From NCBI GenBank assembly GCA_030770535.1, contig JASVEC010000004.1, positions 1,054,001 through 1,118,000 of the forward strand: a DNA stretch of 64,000 nt. The letters run 5' to 3'. The DNA is from Batkoa obscura. Taxonomy: Eukaryota; Entomophthoromycota; Entomophthoromycetes; Entomophthorales; Batkoaceae. Positions 1-11,276 of this stretch are shown here, one piece after another. The stretch's first letter is position 1, and each line of letters opens with the position of its first letter. The position numbers and the translations under genes were made by a program. A model generated the notes under the pieces. The model saw only the letters and a program-made list of their open reading frames with translations, was not told the origin of the DNA and searched no databases.

Positions 1-153
1 ATCTATTAACTATTGAGCATTTTATAACGCCAATAAATAAATGAAAACAAAAATATAATACCACATATATAATAAAAGTCATTATTTTTTATAGTATTGC
101 ATCTTCAGTTATGGTTATTTTCATTCCAGTTTAATAATAAATTAGTCATCTCC

Positions 154-257
154 ATATGGGGGTGTTTTTAGTTTCATCACTTTTTCCATGTTTTAAGCGC
201 TATTTGAGCGGAAAAATTAGTAGTAAAATTCTTAAACACAAAAATACATCCCCATAT
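154..257 (+). mobile_element. MITE copy A, ~104 bp
   Basis: The copy begins ATATGGGGGTGT and ends ACATCCCCATAT, so its ends are inverted repeats. Its interior matches the other copies in this window (AAGCGCTATTTGAGCGG core). The flanking bases read ATA on the left and TAT on the right, compatible with a TA target-site duplication. Confidence 0.8.
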
Positions 258-1340
258 ATTTGTTTATTTTTTGGATAAATCTCAAGTGGTAAGGATATAT
301 AATTGTAACAGAGATAAATTTTTACAGCGAAAACATATTTCTCTTTAAACAAAATAAATCTTTATTCATTCAAATAAGAATTTGGCTTTTTCTAGTATAA
401 AAAATAACCGAACATGTAGGACTGCCTCATAGTTTATTATTTATTAGCCCAGTTGCGACTTGAAAGCTATAAGGATATACTTTAATAACAACTTGATTGT
501 ATTTAAACTTAAACTTAAACTTAACCCTTGGGTAAATGAAGGCAACAATACTGAAAACAACTATTTGGGTATCTTTAAAGCTACATTTTAAGTGCAATGC
601 CTTAGACTATTTGGCCAAGTTTACTTTTTAATTACAAAGATAGAATTTACATTTTAAAAAAAATACTATAGTAAAAAAAGGTTAAATCTGTATTTAGGTT
701 TTATACTAGAAATAACATAGTGAATTTTATTTATAAACCAAAGGCTAGAGACTAAAAGTATAACTATAAACTGGATCTATCCGCTACTTTATACATGCTT
801 TTCTTAACTAAGGTTTTCATAATTCTATTACATAAAACTTTTAAACATAGAGATTTTTGTGATAACCTAATCATAACAATGATACTTTATAGCTATTTTT
901 TGAGGCTGTCAATTCATTATAAAAATCATAACCTTTTAGATGGTGTTCTCATTATACAAAATATTTAGACTCGTGGATCCTTTAAAGCGCCATATTTCTA
1001 GAATAGTAATTGTTGGTTAAAACAATAACACTGAATATAATATTACATATTTTTAATAAAGTTATATCGCTGAAACTTTTTATTTTTATTAAATTCACCA
1101 ATAAGAAAGTAGTTCGATAGTACTTAAAAAGAATTGAAGAGAACACCATCTTAAGAAGAGGAATAAGAGGCAGGTGATAAAGCAAAAATATATTATAAAC
1201 GGGCATAATCTATAAATTATTGCAAAAAAAGGAAGACACTCAATTCAAAGGGGCATATTTAAAATAAGAAAATTAATAGAATAGCATATTTGTGATCCTA
1301 AATAAAGGGTAATTTTAAACTTTAATTCATTTTTGGTGAA

Positions 1341-1350
1341 TATATAAAGG
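1341..1350 (+). promoter_or_regulatory. TATA-like box for the first 7TM receptor
   Basis: TATATAAAGG lies about 64-73 bp before the receptor ATG at 1414. The spacing matches TATA-like boxes before several secreted-protein genes in this window. Confidence 0.45.
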
Positions 1351-1413
1351 AAACTTAAAATCTTTTGTTAAACAATTTTTAGATTAATTTATTTCTAACT
1401 ATTTAATTTAAAA

Positions 1414-2445
1414 ATGGAGATGCTTAGTGGTCAAATAGCAATGATAATAGGCTCAGTTATTGGACTAGTGCTAAACTTGTTGGTAGGAGCGATTGTTACT
1501 ATAGGTTTGCAATTAAAAAGTATCGACTTAAAAATGATAGCGATCATTTCACTCACCGATATCATTTTTTATTTTTGGAATATACTAAGGGTTATTCTTA
1601 ACAGTACGAATTTGGTACCAATAGTATTTGATGTTTTACGCCAAACTCCTACCTGGTGGTGTCCATTAGATTTTGTTATTACTATGACCTGCTTAGGCAC
1701 GTCAGTGGAATTAGTTGCAATTTTAGGGATGATTCGCTATACAAAAATTTGTTGTCAAAAGGAATTACCTTCATACGTTTGGTATGGTCTAGTAGCTTTG
1801 TCATTTTCACTATCAATAGCCTTAGCGTTAGGAAATGAATATTATGGGTATTATTTTTGGTCAAGAACTCAAATGTTTTGCTTGGTAGCGATAAATACCA
1901 ACATAGCAGACGGATTATTAAATTATCAATATTATTTGATTTTTTATTGTTTTTATGCTATTAGAAGTACTATTGCTTTAGTTATTATCGCCTTTTGCTA
2001 TTTCAAAGTCACTACTGTCTATCGCCAAGCCCTTAAATCAACAATAACTATTAATTTGAAGAAGAAAACTCAATTGTCTGACAGTATAATCAATCAAAAT
2101 AATGATTCGGAATTCATTTCAAGTAAAGATAGCGTAGAAACATTTGAAAGTGAAAGTCCAGAAGAAACTGCAATAATGCATCGCAGTCATAACCTAAAAA
2201 TAAATCGTAATTTTGCTACTATTAAAATGATGAGTGCAAGCTTAGCATATATGATTTGCTTGTTACCTGATATTATTCTTACTATTCTTGATCTTGGTTT
2301 TGATTCATATCCTGGTCCTTCTGTAGCGACTGCTTCTAATGTTTTACTTTGTTTTACAGGAGTAGTATCTGCTCTCTTTGTCCTCTTATCTCACGCTCCT
2401 TCACGGGAATATTTTGTGAGACATGTTAGATCAATGTTTAGATAA
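1414..2445 (+). CDS. Class-A-like seven-transmembrane receptor, paralogue 1
   Basis: This intronless 343-residue protein has seven hydrophobic segments, near residues 7-31, 40-62, 87-108, 121-139, 172-198, 270-295 and 304-327. It keeps several class A landmarks: Asn in TM1 (GLVLNLLVG), Asp in TM2 (SLTDIIF), Arg in MIRY at the end of TM3 in place of DRY, and Cys-x-x-Pro in TM6 (CLLPD). A WWC motif at 81-83 precedes TM3, and Cys156 in the second outer loop could pair with Cys83. TM7 lacks NPxxY and runs into SHAPSR. It is a paralogue of the receptors at 4685-5707 and 13404-14450. A ligand-sensing, G-protein-coupled role at the plasma membrane is inferred from topology; the ligand is unknown. 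Confidence 0.8.
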   Translation: MEMLSGQIAMIIGSVIGLVLNLLVGAIVTIGLQLKSIDLKMIAIISLTDIIFYFWNILRVILNSTNLVPIVFDVLRQTPTWWCPLDFVITMTCLGTSVELVAILGMIRYTKICCQKELPSYVWYGLVALSFSLSIALALGNEYYGYYFWSRTQMFCLVAINTNIADGLLNYQYYLIFYCFYAIRSTIALVIIAFCYFKVTTVYRQALKSTITINLKKKTQLSDSIINQNNDSEFISSKDSVETFESESPEETAIMHRSHNLKINRNFATIKMMSASLAYMICLLPDIILTILDLGFDSYPGPSVATASNVLLCFTGVVSALFVLLSHAPSREYFVRHVRSMFR

Positions 2446-2880
2446 AAATTGAAATGATATTCTTTCTTATAGTAGTTATCTTTTTACTTTTTTTCCAGGT
2501 TTTATCATAAAGTTGTATTATTAATTTAATGAAAAAATCTCATTTCACTTATATCATATTAATAAAGATTATCAACTTATTTCCATTAATGCATTATTAA
2601 TGTTTTTCCTCATGGTATCAGAAATTAGTTGGAACAATTTGATAAATCACCTGTTTTTTATTCTTATGAATTTTTCTCTAAAATAATTAATAAGGTAAAA
2701 TGCTTAAAGTGTAGAAGGTAATATCAAACTACAATACAAACAACTGTTTATATGGTAGGCTACATTAGTCAAAAGCTTTGAATGCAAATGCTTGAATATG
2801 ATATTTTTATCGTGCCAAAAGCCAAAATATCATATAGCATGTATCATGTGTTTTTATATATGTAGAATTTAGGGTTTTAA

Positions 2881-2992
2881 TATAGGGATGTCTTTGTTTA
2901 AGAATTTTACTAGAAAAAAATCCTGCTCAATAGTACTTAAAAAATAGAAAAACAGTTGGAACCTAAAAGGACACCCCCATATTTAGCTTTGA
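2881..2992 (-). mobile_element. Diverged MITE copy B, reverse orientation
   Basis: The copy starts TATAGGGATGTCTTTGTTTA and ends ACACCCCCATAT. The centre carries the expected TCAATAGTACTTAAAAAAT-type sequence in reverse orientation but with many changes, so it is an older copy. Confidence 0.6.
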
Positions 2993-3296
2993 GCATCTAG
3001 AATCACAAGTTTCAAAATAAAAGTCAATTTAAATATTTCGAATTTTTAAAAAAAATTGCTTAAATTATAATATATTTTATTTTTATAGCAATATCAATAT
3101 ATTTTTCAATAACTATTAATTATAATATTAAGGTTTTAGTGAACATGTATATGTTCCAAAAAAATTGATTTTTAAAAACTGTTATTATTAACGCTTTAAA
3201 TAATAAGGATATTTATTATCTATTGCCAATTCTTTAAGTTTTTAACTTTTAAAGTAGAAAAACATCATAAATATAGATCTAATTTAGATTATGAGT

Positions 3297-3403
3297 ATAT
3301 GGGGATGTTTTTTTCGGTTTCATTACTTTTTCCATTTTTTAGGCGCTATTTCAGCGGAAAGATTGCTAGTAAAATTCTTAAACAAAAAAATACATCCCTA
3401 TAT
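3297..3403 (+). mobile_element. MITE copy C, ~107 bp
   Basis: The ends are ATATGGGGATGT and ACATCCCTATAT. The core reads GGCGCTATTTCAGCGG, close to copies A and E. It lies about 960 bp upstream of tRNA-Leu(UAA). Confidence 0.8.
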
Positions 3404-4364
3404 AGTCCTTTCAATGATACATTTATCGCATAATAAATATTTATTGTATAATATTAAAACATGAATAATGTACAAATTAATCATTTAATCCCTTTAATCG
3501 TTTGATCCGTACTACCAAACCCATTGAATTTTTTATTGAAACCAAGATTTTTAATAGAATTAAGCTGGTGAATTAGTATAATGTTAATGTTTAAAATAAA
3601 AAAGAAAGAAATATTGTTATATATTAAAAAATTCTATTTATAGCTTAAATACTTGCTGTTAACTATCTTTAGAACCACTTTGAAATTTAGAAATAATTGG
3701 TCAAGAAGGACAAAGTTTTATAAAATTGAAGTTATTTAAAAATGGATGTTTCAGAAATTAAAATACTATACAATATGATATAATATTATATTATGTGCGC
3801 TAAATAGCTCTGCTCTATAGCTTTATTTTTTGATAACAAAGGTTTTTCGTTAAACGCTCTTATTGTCGTTTTATTTAACTTCATGCAAAGATACTCAAAG
3901 TTCAGAATTAAATGATTAAAGAGGCCAAAAAGATTAATTTGTACATTATTCAAATTTATTATAAGTTAGGTTTTAAATTTTATCTAATTTTATCAGCTTT
4001 TTTTAATTATAAACACTTTAAAGATGAAACTATTATTATTAATAGACGTCTTAATAAATTCAAAATTAATAGAAATTATGTACAAAACTTAAATTTTTTA
4101 GTATAATAAATTTAGCTCAAATTATGACACTCAAATAGGTATAACTACCTTCTATCTATCAGCTAATTAAAAATACACCGCTTTTACCCATATTATAACC
4201 TTTGTAGTTAAAAAATAACCTCTATCTCATCTAATTTAGTCCTCCATTGTTTTAGCCTCATTAATAAAACATTTGTAAGTCTTCAACTTCTCCACTTTAA
4301 TAAAAGGTAATCTTATTGAATTTGTAAGTAAAATTTATATATTTTAATTAGAAGAATTAAAGGA

Positions 4365-4446
4365 GTCAATTTGGCCGAGCGGTCTAAGGCGTTGCACTTA
4401 AGATGCAATCTCGAGAGAGGCGTGGGTTCGAACCCCACAGTTGACA
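4365..4446 (+). tRNA. tRNA-Leu(UAA)
   Basis: The 82-nt gene folds as a class II tRNA. The acceptor stem pairs GTCAATT with AGTTGAC. The D arm is GGCCGAGCGGTCTAAGGC and the anticodon arm is TTGCA-CTTAAGA-TGCAA with anticodon TAA. A long variable arm follows, then a T arm GTGGG-TTCGAAC-CCCAC and discriminator A. It has no intron and should read UUA codons. Confidence 0.95.
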
Positions 4447-4684
4447 TCAGTTTTTATAGTTTACTTTATTTTAATAATTATATATTTAAAACTACTAGTA
4501 ACTGACAGATATAATATACAATATAAAGCTTTTCTAAAACGTATTCTTGATCTGAACTATGGAAATGATAGCACCAATTTTAAAATTTATTTGACATAAA
4601 ATTATTCTTCATATTTCTTTATTAAAATAAATTTTATTCTGAATATATATATAAGAGAAGAGTGTATTCTTTAAAAATAAAGTA

Positions 4685-5707
4685 TTAAAGTAGAGAATTT
4701 GTTGAAAAGATCTTATCAAAAGTATTAAAAAAATATGTCCTAGTTGGAGCATGAGAAAATAATACGAATAGGGCAGAAACAATACCAGTGCAGCTACATA
4801 ATGAATTGATTGCTGTTTTTGCACCAGTACTAAAGCTGACTCCCAATACTAATACTGTAAAGGTTTGAATTGCGTCGGGTAATAAACATAGAACATAAGC
4901 TAAAGTTGGTGCTATTAATTTTAACATTCGAACTGCTCTTTTTATTTTACTACTTGTAGAACATTGGTTAATTATTCTTATATTTTGATTATTATTTTCA
5001 ACATTTAAATCTTCTTTAAATTGTGAATAATCTAATCTATTATGGTTGCCTTGACTTGAATGCGTTAAGGATTGTCTTATTACCTTACGATAGGCTCTAG
5101 ATATACTAAAATAGCAAAATGTAATTATAGATAATGAGATCAAATATCTTATCACAAAAATAACAAAGTAGATGTCATAATATAAGACATTACTTAATTG
5201 GTTAGGATCTTCAGGCCCGGATGGTGTATATGTAACTGGTAAGCAGTACATTCCCGTTGCTGACCAACCATAATAGCCGTAATAATGATGAATCGAAACT
5301 AATGTAAAAGAAAGTGAAACTAAAAATAAGGCCATATTATAAAATACGTAATTTGGTATTGGTCTATTTACAAAAATTTTACAATATCTCATTAAACTTA
5401 ATACTGCAACTAAATCAATAGATAGCTCTAATGTTGGTAAAGTTATAGTCACATCATAAATACACCACCATTTTGGTATTTGAATTAATGAATCGCTATT
5501 TACTAATATTATATCGCTATTTGATAGTATGGTCCTTAATATATTGTTTGAATAATAAACAATATCATTTAATGCGATAATTAAAACCAATATTAAATCG
5601 GAGTTGCTTAATTTTAAACCTATAGCAACAATTGAACCAACTAATAAATTCAATATCAAACCTATCATAGATATTATTACTAACACAATTTGACCTAGAT
5701 GTAGCAT
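4685..5707 (-). CDS. Class-A-like seven-transmembrane receptor, paralogue 2
   Basis: This intronless 340-residue protein has the topology and landmarks of paralogue 1: GLILNLLVG in TM1, ALNDIVY in TM2, WWC at residues 80-82, LMRYCK (105-110) at the end of TM3, CLLPDAIQTF in TM6 and FSHAPTR after TM7. The third intracellular loop is Ser/Asn/Gln-rich and hydrophilic (about residues 215-255), a usual place for G-protein contact and phosphorylation. Cys82 could pair with the Cys in GMYCLP of the second outer loop. It is likely a plasma-membrane receptor with an unknown ligand. It is transcribed towards tRNA-Leu(UAA), about 240 bp downstream on the opposite strand. Confidence 0.8.
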   Translation of the reverse strand: MLHLGQIVLVIISMIGLILNLLVGSIVAIGLKLSNSDLILVLIIALNDIVYYSNNILRTILSNSDIILVNSDSLIQIPKWWCIYDVTITLPTLELSIDLVAVLSLMRYCKIFVNRPIPNYVFYNMALFLVSLSFTLVSIHHYYGYYGWSATGMYCLPVTYTPSGPEDPNQLSNVLYYDIYFVIFVIRYLISLSIITFCYFSISRAYRKVIRQSLTHSSQGNHNRLDYSQFKEDLNVENNNQNIRIINQCSTSSKIKRAVRMLKLIAPTLAYVLCLLPDAIQTFTVLVLGVSFSTGAKTAINSLCSCTGIVSALFVLFSHAPTRTYFFNTFDKIFSTNSLL

Positions 5708-6959
5708 TATGTATCGTATTATAAATTAAAAAAAAAGTAAAAAGTAAAAATAAAATATTTTGTCTATTTTATATTTTAAATACTTAGCGAACCTTAACTG
5801 GTTTTTTTGGTCATCAAGTCATATGAACAGAAATTTACATCTTCATTAGAATAATTTTTAATCAAATAAGAGTACTATTATTAGAGAAAGTTATAAGCTT
5901 ATTACATTTTGATATGTAATATTATTTTATTCTATCAACTATTTAATATATATTAATATACTTATAAACGAAAGCACAATGTTAATTTTACAGTGAAAAT
6001 TTCAATTGTTTATATATATTTAGAAGTGACTTATTAATTTACTCAATTAATCTTAAAACAAATTTGAAAATAGCCATTTTTGCGCGTCAAATAAATTGAA
6101 TTTGGAAAATCTGGATAATGTTTCATTAAAAGGCCATAATAAATATTGACCATATTCACCTTAATTTTCTATCATTAAATTAAGTATTATCATAAATTTA
6201 CCAAAGTACACTAATCTAAAACCTTGAATTCAGCTGATATGATATTGAAGTTTATTCTATTAAAGCTCACCAGTTTATCACTTTTAGTAATAAATGCAAC
6301 TCATTATATTCTTTGAAATTGAGTCATGCAATGGAGTTATCTAAATTTATGCTATACAGTAGGGATATGAAATGTTAAATCTATTAAACAAGATATTATT
6401 GAAACCAAAATAGATGGAAGTAAATTTGTAAATTTGTAATTTTAGAAAATATATCAACTTTCTCATCTTTTATTTTTATAATAATATTTTATTATTTTAT
6501 TTTATTATATGCATTTTGAACTCATTTTAAGCGTTAGATTTTAATAGTTAAAAGTTTCTATCTTTAAAATAATCAAATATTAATAAACACTTAAGATATA
6601 TAAATATATTATTTCATAAATTATCATATTACGGTTCCTCATTAGTTCCTATTTTTATATTTTACATAAGGTTAAGCCAATATTTTATACAATTTATAAA
6701 ATTCTAATTTTTTTACATTTTAGTAAATTTACCATTAATATACTTTTTTGAAATATTCTAATTTTATATATTTATCCTGTATAATAAGTTATTAATAAAT
6801 GTATTAATAAATGTATTAATGAATGTATTACAATACAAAAATCAAATTGAATTTATATAATCAAAAATTTGACAAATCCAAAAAACTAATACAATCTGAA
6901 TAAGTTTGTTAAATTGTCCCAATTTTAAAAATAGTTTAAATATATATATTTAAATCCAG

Positions 6960-7480
6960 ACTTCTAAGGTGCAAAAAGTATTAAAGTATTGGTGGTTTTT
7001 TCGGCAATTACAGTTGTTCAACCTAAATAAGCCTTAACTCAATTTGATTTTTTACATTACCTGCTATTCTAATGAATATCTCTTCTCTCCATCTTTTACA
7101 AATTTATGATAAGAAATCACTGGTTGAGTTTTTAAGTAAACTAGCTTTTTAGAAATTAATAAAGATTATAATATTTATTTATAGTCTAATAAAGCCGCTT
7201 TTAAGACCCGCTACAGTCAAAATAATATAGAAGTTTTGGAGTGTCAGCATTAAAACAAGGTGTGTGGATATCTTCATTTATGAAGATTCCACAAAAGATA
7301 AAGGCTCTGATTAATCGACACCTCATTTTTACGTTGGATGGTGCATAAATTGGGAAGATGGTGTTTATTGAGGGATCAAGTGGCTAGGCATAAATACTTC
7401 AGGTATTAAAGCCCTATACAAATGACTCATTAGCCTTTCTCAAAAATATATCTTTATTCCATAAACTACTCGCCCATAAT
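6960..7480 (+). mobile_element. Decayed Tc1/mariner-like transposon remnant
   Basis: Around 7328-7372 one plus frame reads VGWCINWEDGV, and the next frame continues GKMVFIEGS and ILQVLK (7357-7415). Together these resemble the Tc1-family block V-W-G-C-I-x-W-x-G-V-G-x-(L/M)-V-F-I-E-G before the second catalytic Asp. The coding sequence is frameshifted and carries stops, so it is inactive. A possible left terminus, GGTGCAAAAAGTATTAAAG, lies near 6970. No matching right end was found, so the limits are approximate. Confidence 0.5.
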
Positions 7481-8040
7481 AATCAGTTCATTTTTTTAAA
7501 AAAGATATGAGAACGTTTATTTTAAAACCTTGAAAGGTCGAAATCCCAAGTGCTTCATTTATCAACGTAAAAAACTATATACAGAGATAACGCTCTAGAG
7601 AAAATACGAGGATGATATCAGTCAGATAAGATAGGTATTTTGTCCAGTATAGATCTATCCTTGAGAATGTATTTTTTTATTTGGTTATTTTATCCTTTTT
7701 TGTAATATAGAATTAAAAAATCGTTAGTTAAATGCTTAAATAAAAAAGATGCTAACATTTTTTAAACTAAAGTTCTTGTAAAACTCGTGTAGTTTAACTT
7801 AATTAATCTAAATTACATTGTAACCGTTTAAAATTTAATTTCTTCCTATTTTAATTAAAAAATCTTTATACAAATATAACGTCATTTGTTATCTAATTCA
7901 ATAGAAATAAAGATTCAAACTGCTAGGGTTACTAACATAATGTTTTTTAAAATAAACAGTTACCTATAATTATTATTTTTAAATGATATGACTATTTTTA
8001 AAACATTCATATAATTTAATAGTATCATACAATGTAATAC

Positions 8041-8137
8041 ATGGGGATACTTTTTCAATTAAGAATTATATCAACAACTTTTCTACTCAATAGCGCTCAA
8101 AAGTAGAAAAAGCAATGAAATCAAAAAACACCCTTAT
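8041..8137 (-). mobile_element. Diverged MITE copy D, reverse orientation
   Basis: It begins ATGGGGATAC, carries the CTCAATAGCGCTCAAAAGTAG core, and ends AAAACACCCTTAT. Both ends have drifted from consensus. It lies just beyond the 3' end of the EPKK-repeat gene. Confidence 0.65.
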
Positions 8138-8275
8138 CTTATAGTTGGAATTTTTAGTGTATAATTATCAAAGTACTATAAGTCAAATTAAATGATCAAT
8201 GATACAAAATTATAAAAATATACGAATAGTAAATGTTTAAAAAACTTTATTAAAGAAAAGAAGAGTTTAAATAAT

Positions 8276-8998
8276 CTAAAGGTCTAAATCTAAAGCTGGG
8301 TAAGCCTCTTTCTTTGAGTCATCCTTTTTAGGTTCATCCTTTTTAGGTTCATCCTTTTTTGGTTCTTCTTTCTTTGGTTCTTCTACTTTAGGTTCTTCTT
8401 TCTTTGGCTCTTCTTTCTTTGGTTCTTCTACTTTAGGTTCATCCTTCTTTGGTTCTTCTTTCTTTGGTTCTTCTACTTTAGGCTCATCCTTCTTTGGCTC
8501 TTCTTTCTTTGGCTCTTCTTTCTTTGGTTCTTCTACTTTAGGTTCATCCTTCTTTGGTTCTTCTACCTTAGGCTCATCCTTCTTTGGCTCTTCTTTTTTT
8601 GGATCTTCTACCTTAGGTTCATCCTTTTTTGGATCTTCTGGTTTTGGTTCGTCTTTCTTTGGCTCTTCTTTCTTTGGTTCGTCTTTCTTTGGCTCTTCTT
8701 TCTTTGGTTCTTCTTTCTTAGGTTCTTCTACTTTAGGTTCATCTTTTTTGGGTTCATCCTTCTTAGGTTCATCATCCTTTTTAGGTTCGTCATCTTTCTT
8801 TGGTTCATCCTTCTTTGGTTCATCAGGTTTACCAGTTGGACCACCAGTTCCAGCTTCACAAGTACCAGTTACAGTAGTAGTAACTTCAACAGTCTTTACA
8901 GTACGAGTAATAGTTTCAGTAACAGTTTTACATTTTTCGGCACTGATTAAGCTAATTCCAGCTAATAAAAATAAGGCAACTGGTAAACTGTATTTCAT
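8276..8998 (-). CDS. Secreted EPKK-repeat protein
   Basis: This intronless 240-residue protein opens with a signal peptide (about 1-20, MKYSLPVALFLLAGISLISA). A short Thr/Val segment bracketed by two cysteines follows (C-KTVTETITRTV...TVTGTC). About 150 residues of the pentapeptide EPKK(D/E) and variants (EPKVE, DDEPKK, PKPEDPKK) make up most of the rest. It ends SKKEAYPALDLDL without a hydrophobic GPI-type tail, so it is probably released or held in the wall by charge. The repeat is balanced in Lys and Asp/Glu and should be extended. No catalytic domain is visible; a structural or matrix role is a guess. The Thr/Val module resembles parts of the proteins at 9744 and 17054. Confidence 0.75.
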   Translation of the reverse strand: MKYSLPVALFLLAGISLISAEKCKTVTETITRTVKTVEVTTTVTGTCEAGTGGPTGKPDEPKKDEPKKDDEPKKDDEPKKDEPKKDEPKVEEPKKEEPKKEEPKKDEPKKEEPKKDEPKPEDPKKDEPKVEDPKKEEPKKDEPKVEEPKKDEPKVEEPKKEEPKKEEPKKDEPKVEEPKKEEPKKDEPKVEEPKKEEPKKEEPKVEEPKKEEPKKDEPKKDEPKKDDSKKEAYPALDLDL

Positions 8999-9743
8999 TT
9001 TTTAAAGTATTCTAAAACTTAAAAGTAATAATAAAAGGGTTTAATATAATTTAGTATAATAAAAGAGTAATGAGTTTTATTTAGTTTTTATATTATTTGA
9101 TATCCTATTGATCTTCTATCGTATATTTTAAAAATTAATTTTTTAACTGAGATTTTCTTTAACGTTTAAAATTTCTTCGAAGTTTTCTATCTTTCAGTTG
9201 ATATTCACTTTAAATTAAAAATTTTATAACTCTATAATGGTCATCAATTTCACCATTTTGATCTCTTTTGATCAACTATTAAAAAAAGACTATGATAAAA
9301 TATAATATTAAACTCGGAATTAATTAATGTTAATTTTATAAAATATAAAGATAAAACAAATAATGAAAATGATAAACTTGGTTTATCATTAAACTTCGGT
9401 AAAAATAGGAATTAAATAATAATAAAAAATTGTAATTTTAGTTTTTCTTGTCATCTTCTTTTTTTAAATTTAATTTTATTATTACAAGTATTACTTTAAC
9501 TTTTTATTTCTTTCTTTATTCAATTACTTACTAGTATTATTATTATTATTATAGGTAGCTGGCGCTGCTTTTGGTTGATCCACAAATACTTTAAATTACA
9601 CTAGCTTTTGATCAAGCTAAATATTACTTACCTTGTAGATTGAATCACAAGAAGAAGCTAGTTAGAAACTAAAAATATAATATGTATTATTTTATACCAT
9701 TATACTTTAATTTTGTACTAATATAATTTTATTTTTAGAATAA
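8999..9743. other. Shared upstream region of two divergent secreted-protein genes
   Basis: This 745-bp gap separates the divergent EPKK-repeat and Thr-repeat genes and presumably holds both promoters. I see no clear TATA box. A near-palindrome, TAGCTTTTGATCAAGCTA, lies at about 9602-9619. An AG preceded by pyrimidines just before the 9744 ATG would allow a 5' UTR intron, but this cannot be shown. Confidence 0.4.
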
Positions 9744-11276
9744 ATGTATACCAATACCATAAATTTAATATTAATAGCTGCCATCCTGGGGAATGTAAAT
9801 TCAGTAGTCCCAGATACAGAAACTAATAATGTTAGAAAAATACATCGCCATATAAGATATGGTTGTCATCCATACACTGAAACAAGTACGATTGATTATA
9901 CTGCTACTAATACCATAACAAGAACGGTTCCAGCTTCTAATTGTAAACCATGTACTAAAACCACACTTACTTCTATTATACCAAAAACAACTACTGAATA
10001 TTATACTTCCACTAAATATCCAGAGAACTGTTCTCCGCCTTGTATTAAGAGTATTACCAGATTTAATGATGTAACTATCACTAAAACAACGACTGAAACC
10101 CTTCCTCCTCAACCACGTACTTATACTGAGTATGTTGATTATACTGTTAGTAAAACGAAAACTATTACTTTGCCTGCAGCTACTAAGACAGAAATCATGT
10201 ATAATGACGTAACTCATACAATTACTAATGTTAAGACGGTAGCACCTGAGGCCAAGACAGAAACCAAATATGTGGATTTAACAAAGACCCAAACAAAGAC
10301 AGAAACAATACCAGCAGCTGAAAAAACAGAAACGGAATATGTGGATATCACTACTACTGTAATTAAAACAAAGACGGAAGTACCAGGGGCACAAACTGAA
10401 ACTAAATATATTGATTTAGTTGTAACTAATTTTGTAACTAAAGTGTTACCACCAATTACAGCAACCGAAACTAGTTATGTTGATGTGACTCATACAAATA
10501 CTATAACCAAAGAATTACCTCCACCTATTGGAACGGAAACCACTTATTATGATGTGACTCGCACTAATACAGTTACCAAGGAGCTACCAGCACCTACCGC
10601 AACTGAGACTAGTTACTATGATATAACCCATACTAATACCGTTACTAAAGAGCTACCTCCAGTAACTGAAACTAAAACTAATTATGTTGATGTAACTGAA
10701 ACTAAGGTACAAACCAAGACCATTGAACCAAATCCAAGTTCAACCACTGTTTATGTTGACTTAACAGCCACAGTAACTACCACAAAGACGGAAATACCCG
10801 GGGCTCAAACAGAAACCAAATATGTCGATTATACTCATACCAATATAGTAACTAAAGAACTACCTGCCAAGATTGAAACGGAAACTACATATCTTGATGT
10901 GACCCATACTAATACAGTAACTGAGAAGTTACCAGAAATTACCTATACTGATACCAAATATATTGATTTAACAACTACTAAAACCGTTACTGAATCATTT
11001 AGTGCCCCCATAGCTACTGCTACTGAAACTGTATCATTAACAGCTACTTCCACATTAACTAAGACTATTTATCCAAAGGTTACTATCACTAATACTATAC
11101 CGATTACAAAAACGGAAACTGAAAGAGTGACTGTTTATCCAACTGAAACCCGAACTGTTACTGAAGATGTTACATATACTAAAACAAGAACAGAATCGGT
11201 TGTACCAACTACTTGTACTCCTATAAAGAGATATTATGATGATGTTCCACTTTATGAGTATAATTTTGATGAATAA
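9744..11276 (+). CDS. Secreted Thr-rich tandem-repeat protein
   Basis: This intronless 510-residue protein starts with a signal peptide (about 1-20). A Cys-containing N-terminal part (GCHPYTETST, then NCKPCTKTT and NCSPPC) follows. About fifteen imperfect repeats of roughly 23 residues come next, of the form TET-Y-DVTHTNTVTKELP. Alternating Thr with Val/Ile/Tyr predicts beta-strand stacks and heavy O-glycosylation. The last residues are TTCTPIKRYYDDVPLYEYNFDE, with no GPI-type hydrophobic tail and no transmembrane segment. It looks like a wall or adhesin-like surface protein, but no named domain is visible. It is divergent from the EPKK-repeat gene, with which it shares Thr/Val strand motifs. 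Confidence 0.75.
   Translation: MYTNTINLILIAAILGNVNSVVPDTETNNVRKIHRHIRYGCHPYTETSTIDYTATNTITRTVPASNCKPCTKTTLTSIIPKTTTEYYTSTKYPENCSPPCIKSITRFNDVTITKTTTETLPPQPRTYTEYVDYTVSKTKTITLPAATKTEIMYNDVTHTITNVKTVAPEAKTETKYVDLTKTQTKTETIPAAEKTETEYVDITTTVIKTKTEVPGAQTETKYIDLVVTNFVTKVLPPITATETSYVDVTHTNTITKELPPPIGTETTYYDVTRTNTVTKELPAPTATETSYYDITHTNTVTKELPPVTETKTNYVDVTETKVQTKTIEPNPSSTTVYVDLTATVTTTKTEIPGAQTETKYVDYTHTNIVTKELPAKIETETTYLDVTHTNTVTEKLPEITYTDTKYIDLTTTKTVTESFSAPIATATETVSLTATSTLTKTIYPKVTITNTIPITKTETERVTVYPTETRTVTEDVTYTKTRTESVVPTTCTPIKRYYDDVPLYEYNFDE

Larger units (their letters stand above)
1..1413. other. AT-rich gene-poor stretch with one MITE copy
   Basis: Apart from the short inverted-repeat element at 154-257 and the TATA box at 1341-1350, I see no supportable gene here. 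A 74-codon minus-strand frame at 982-1206 has AT-driven composition and no recognisable motif, so I do not call it. Confidence 0.6.
2446..4364. other. Intergenic, two MITE copies, no supported gene
   Basis: The stretch holds a diverged MITE at 2881-2992 and a good copy at 3297-3403. A 64-codon frame at 3912-4106 is Lys/Asn/Ile/Phe-rich, as expected from AT-rich non-coding DNA, and shows no motif. Confidence 0.55.
5708..8275. other. Gene-poor AT-rich region with a Tc1 remnant and a MITE
   Basis: No intact gene is visible across this 2.6 kb. It contains a terminus-like GTGCAAAAAGTATT sequence at about 6970, decayed Tc1-type transposase sequence near 7325-7480, and a diverged MITE at 8041-8137. 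The rest is low-complexity A/T with no frame above 60 codons that I can support. Confidence 0.6.

Noticed and set aside
982-1206. 74-codon minus frame
   Set aside because: Ile/Leu/Phe/Asn-rich composition as expected from AT-rich non-coding DNA, and no family resemblance.
9801-10217. Minus frame of 138 codons opposite the Thr-repeat gene
   Set aside because: It is an antisense shadow with no signal peptide or motif; the plus frame has both signal peptide and repeats.
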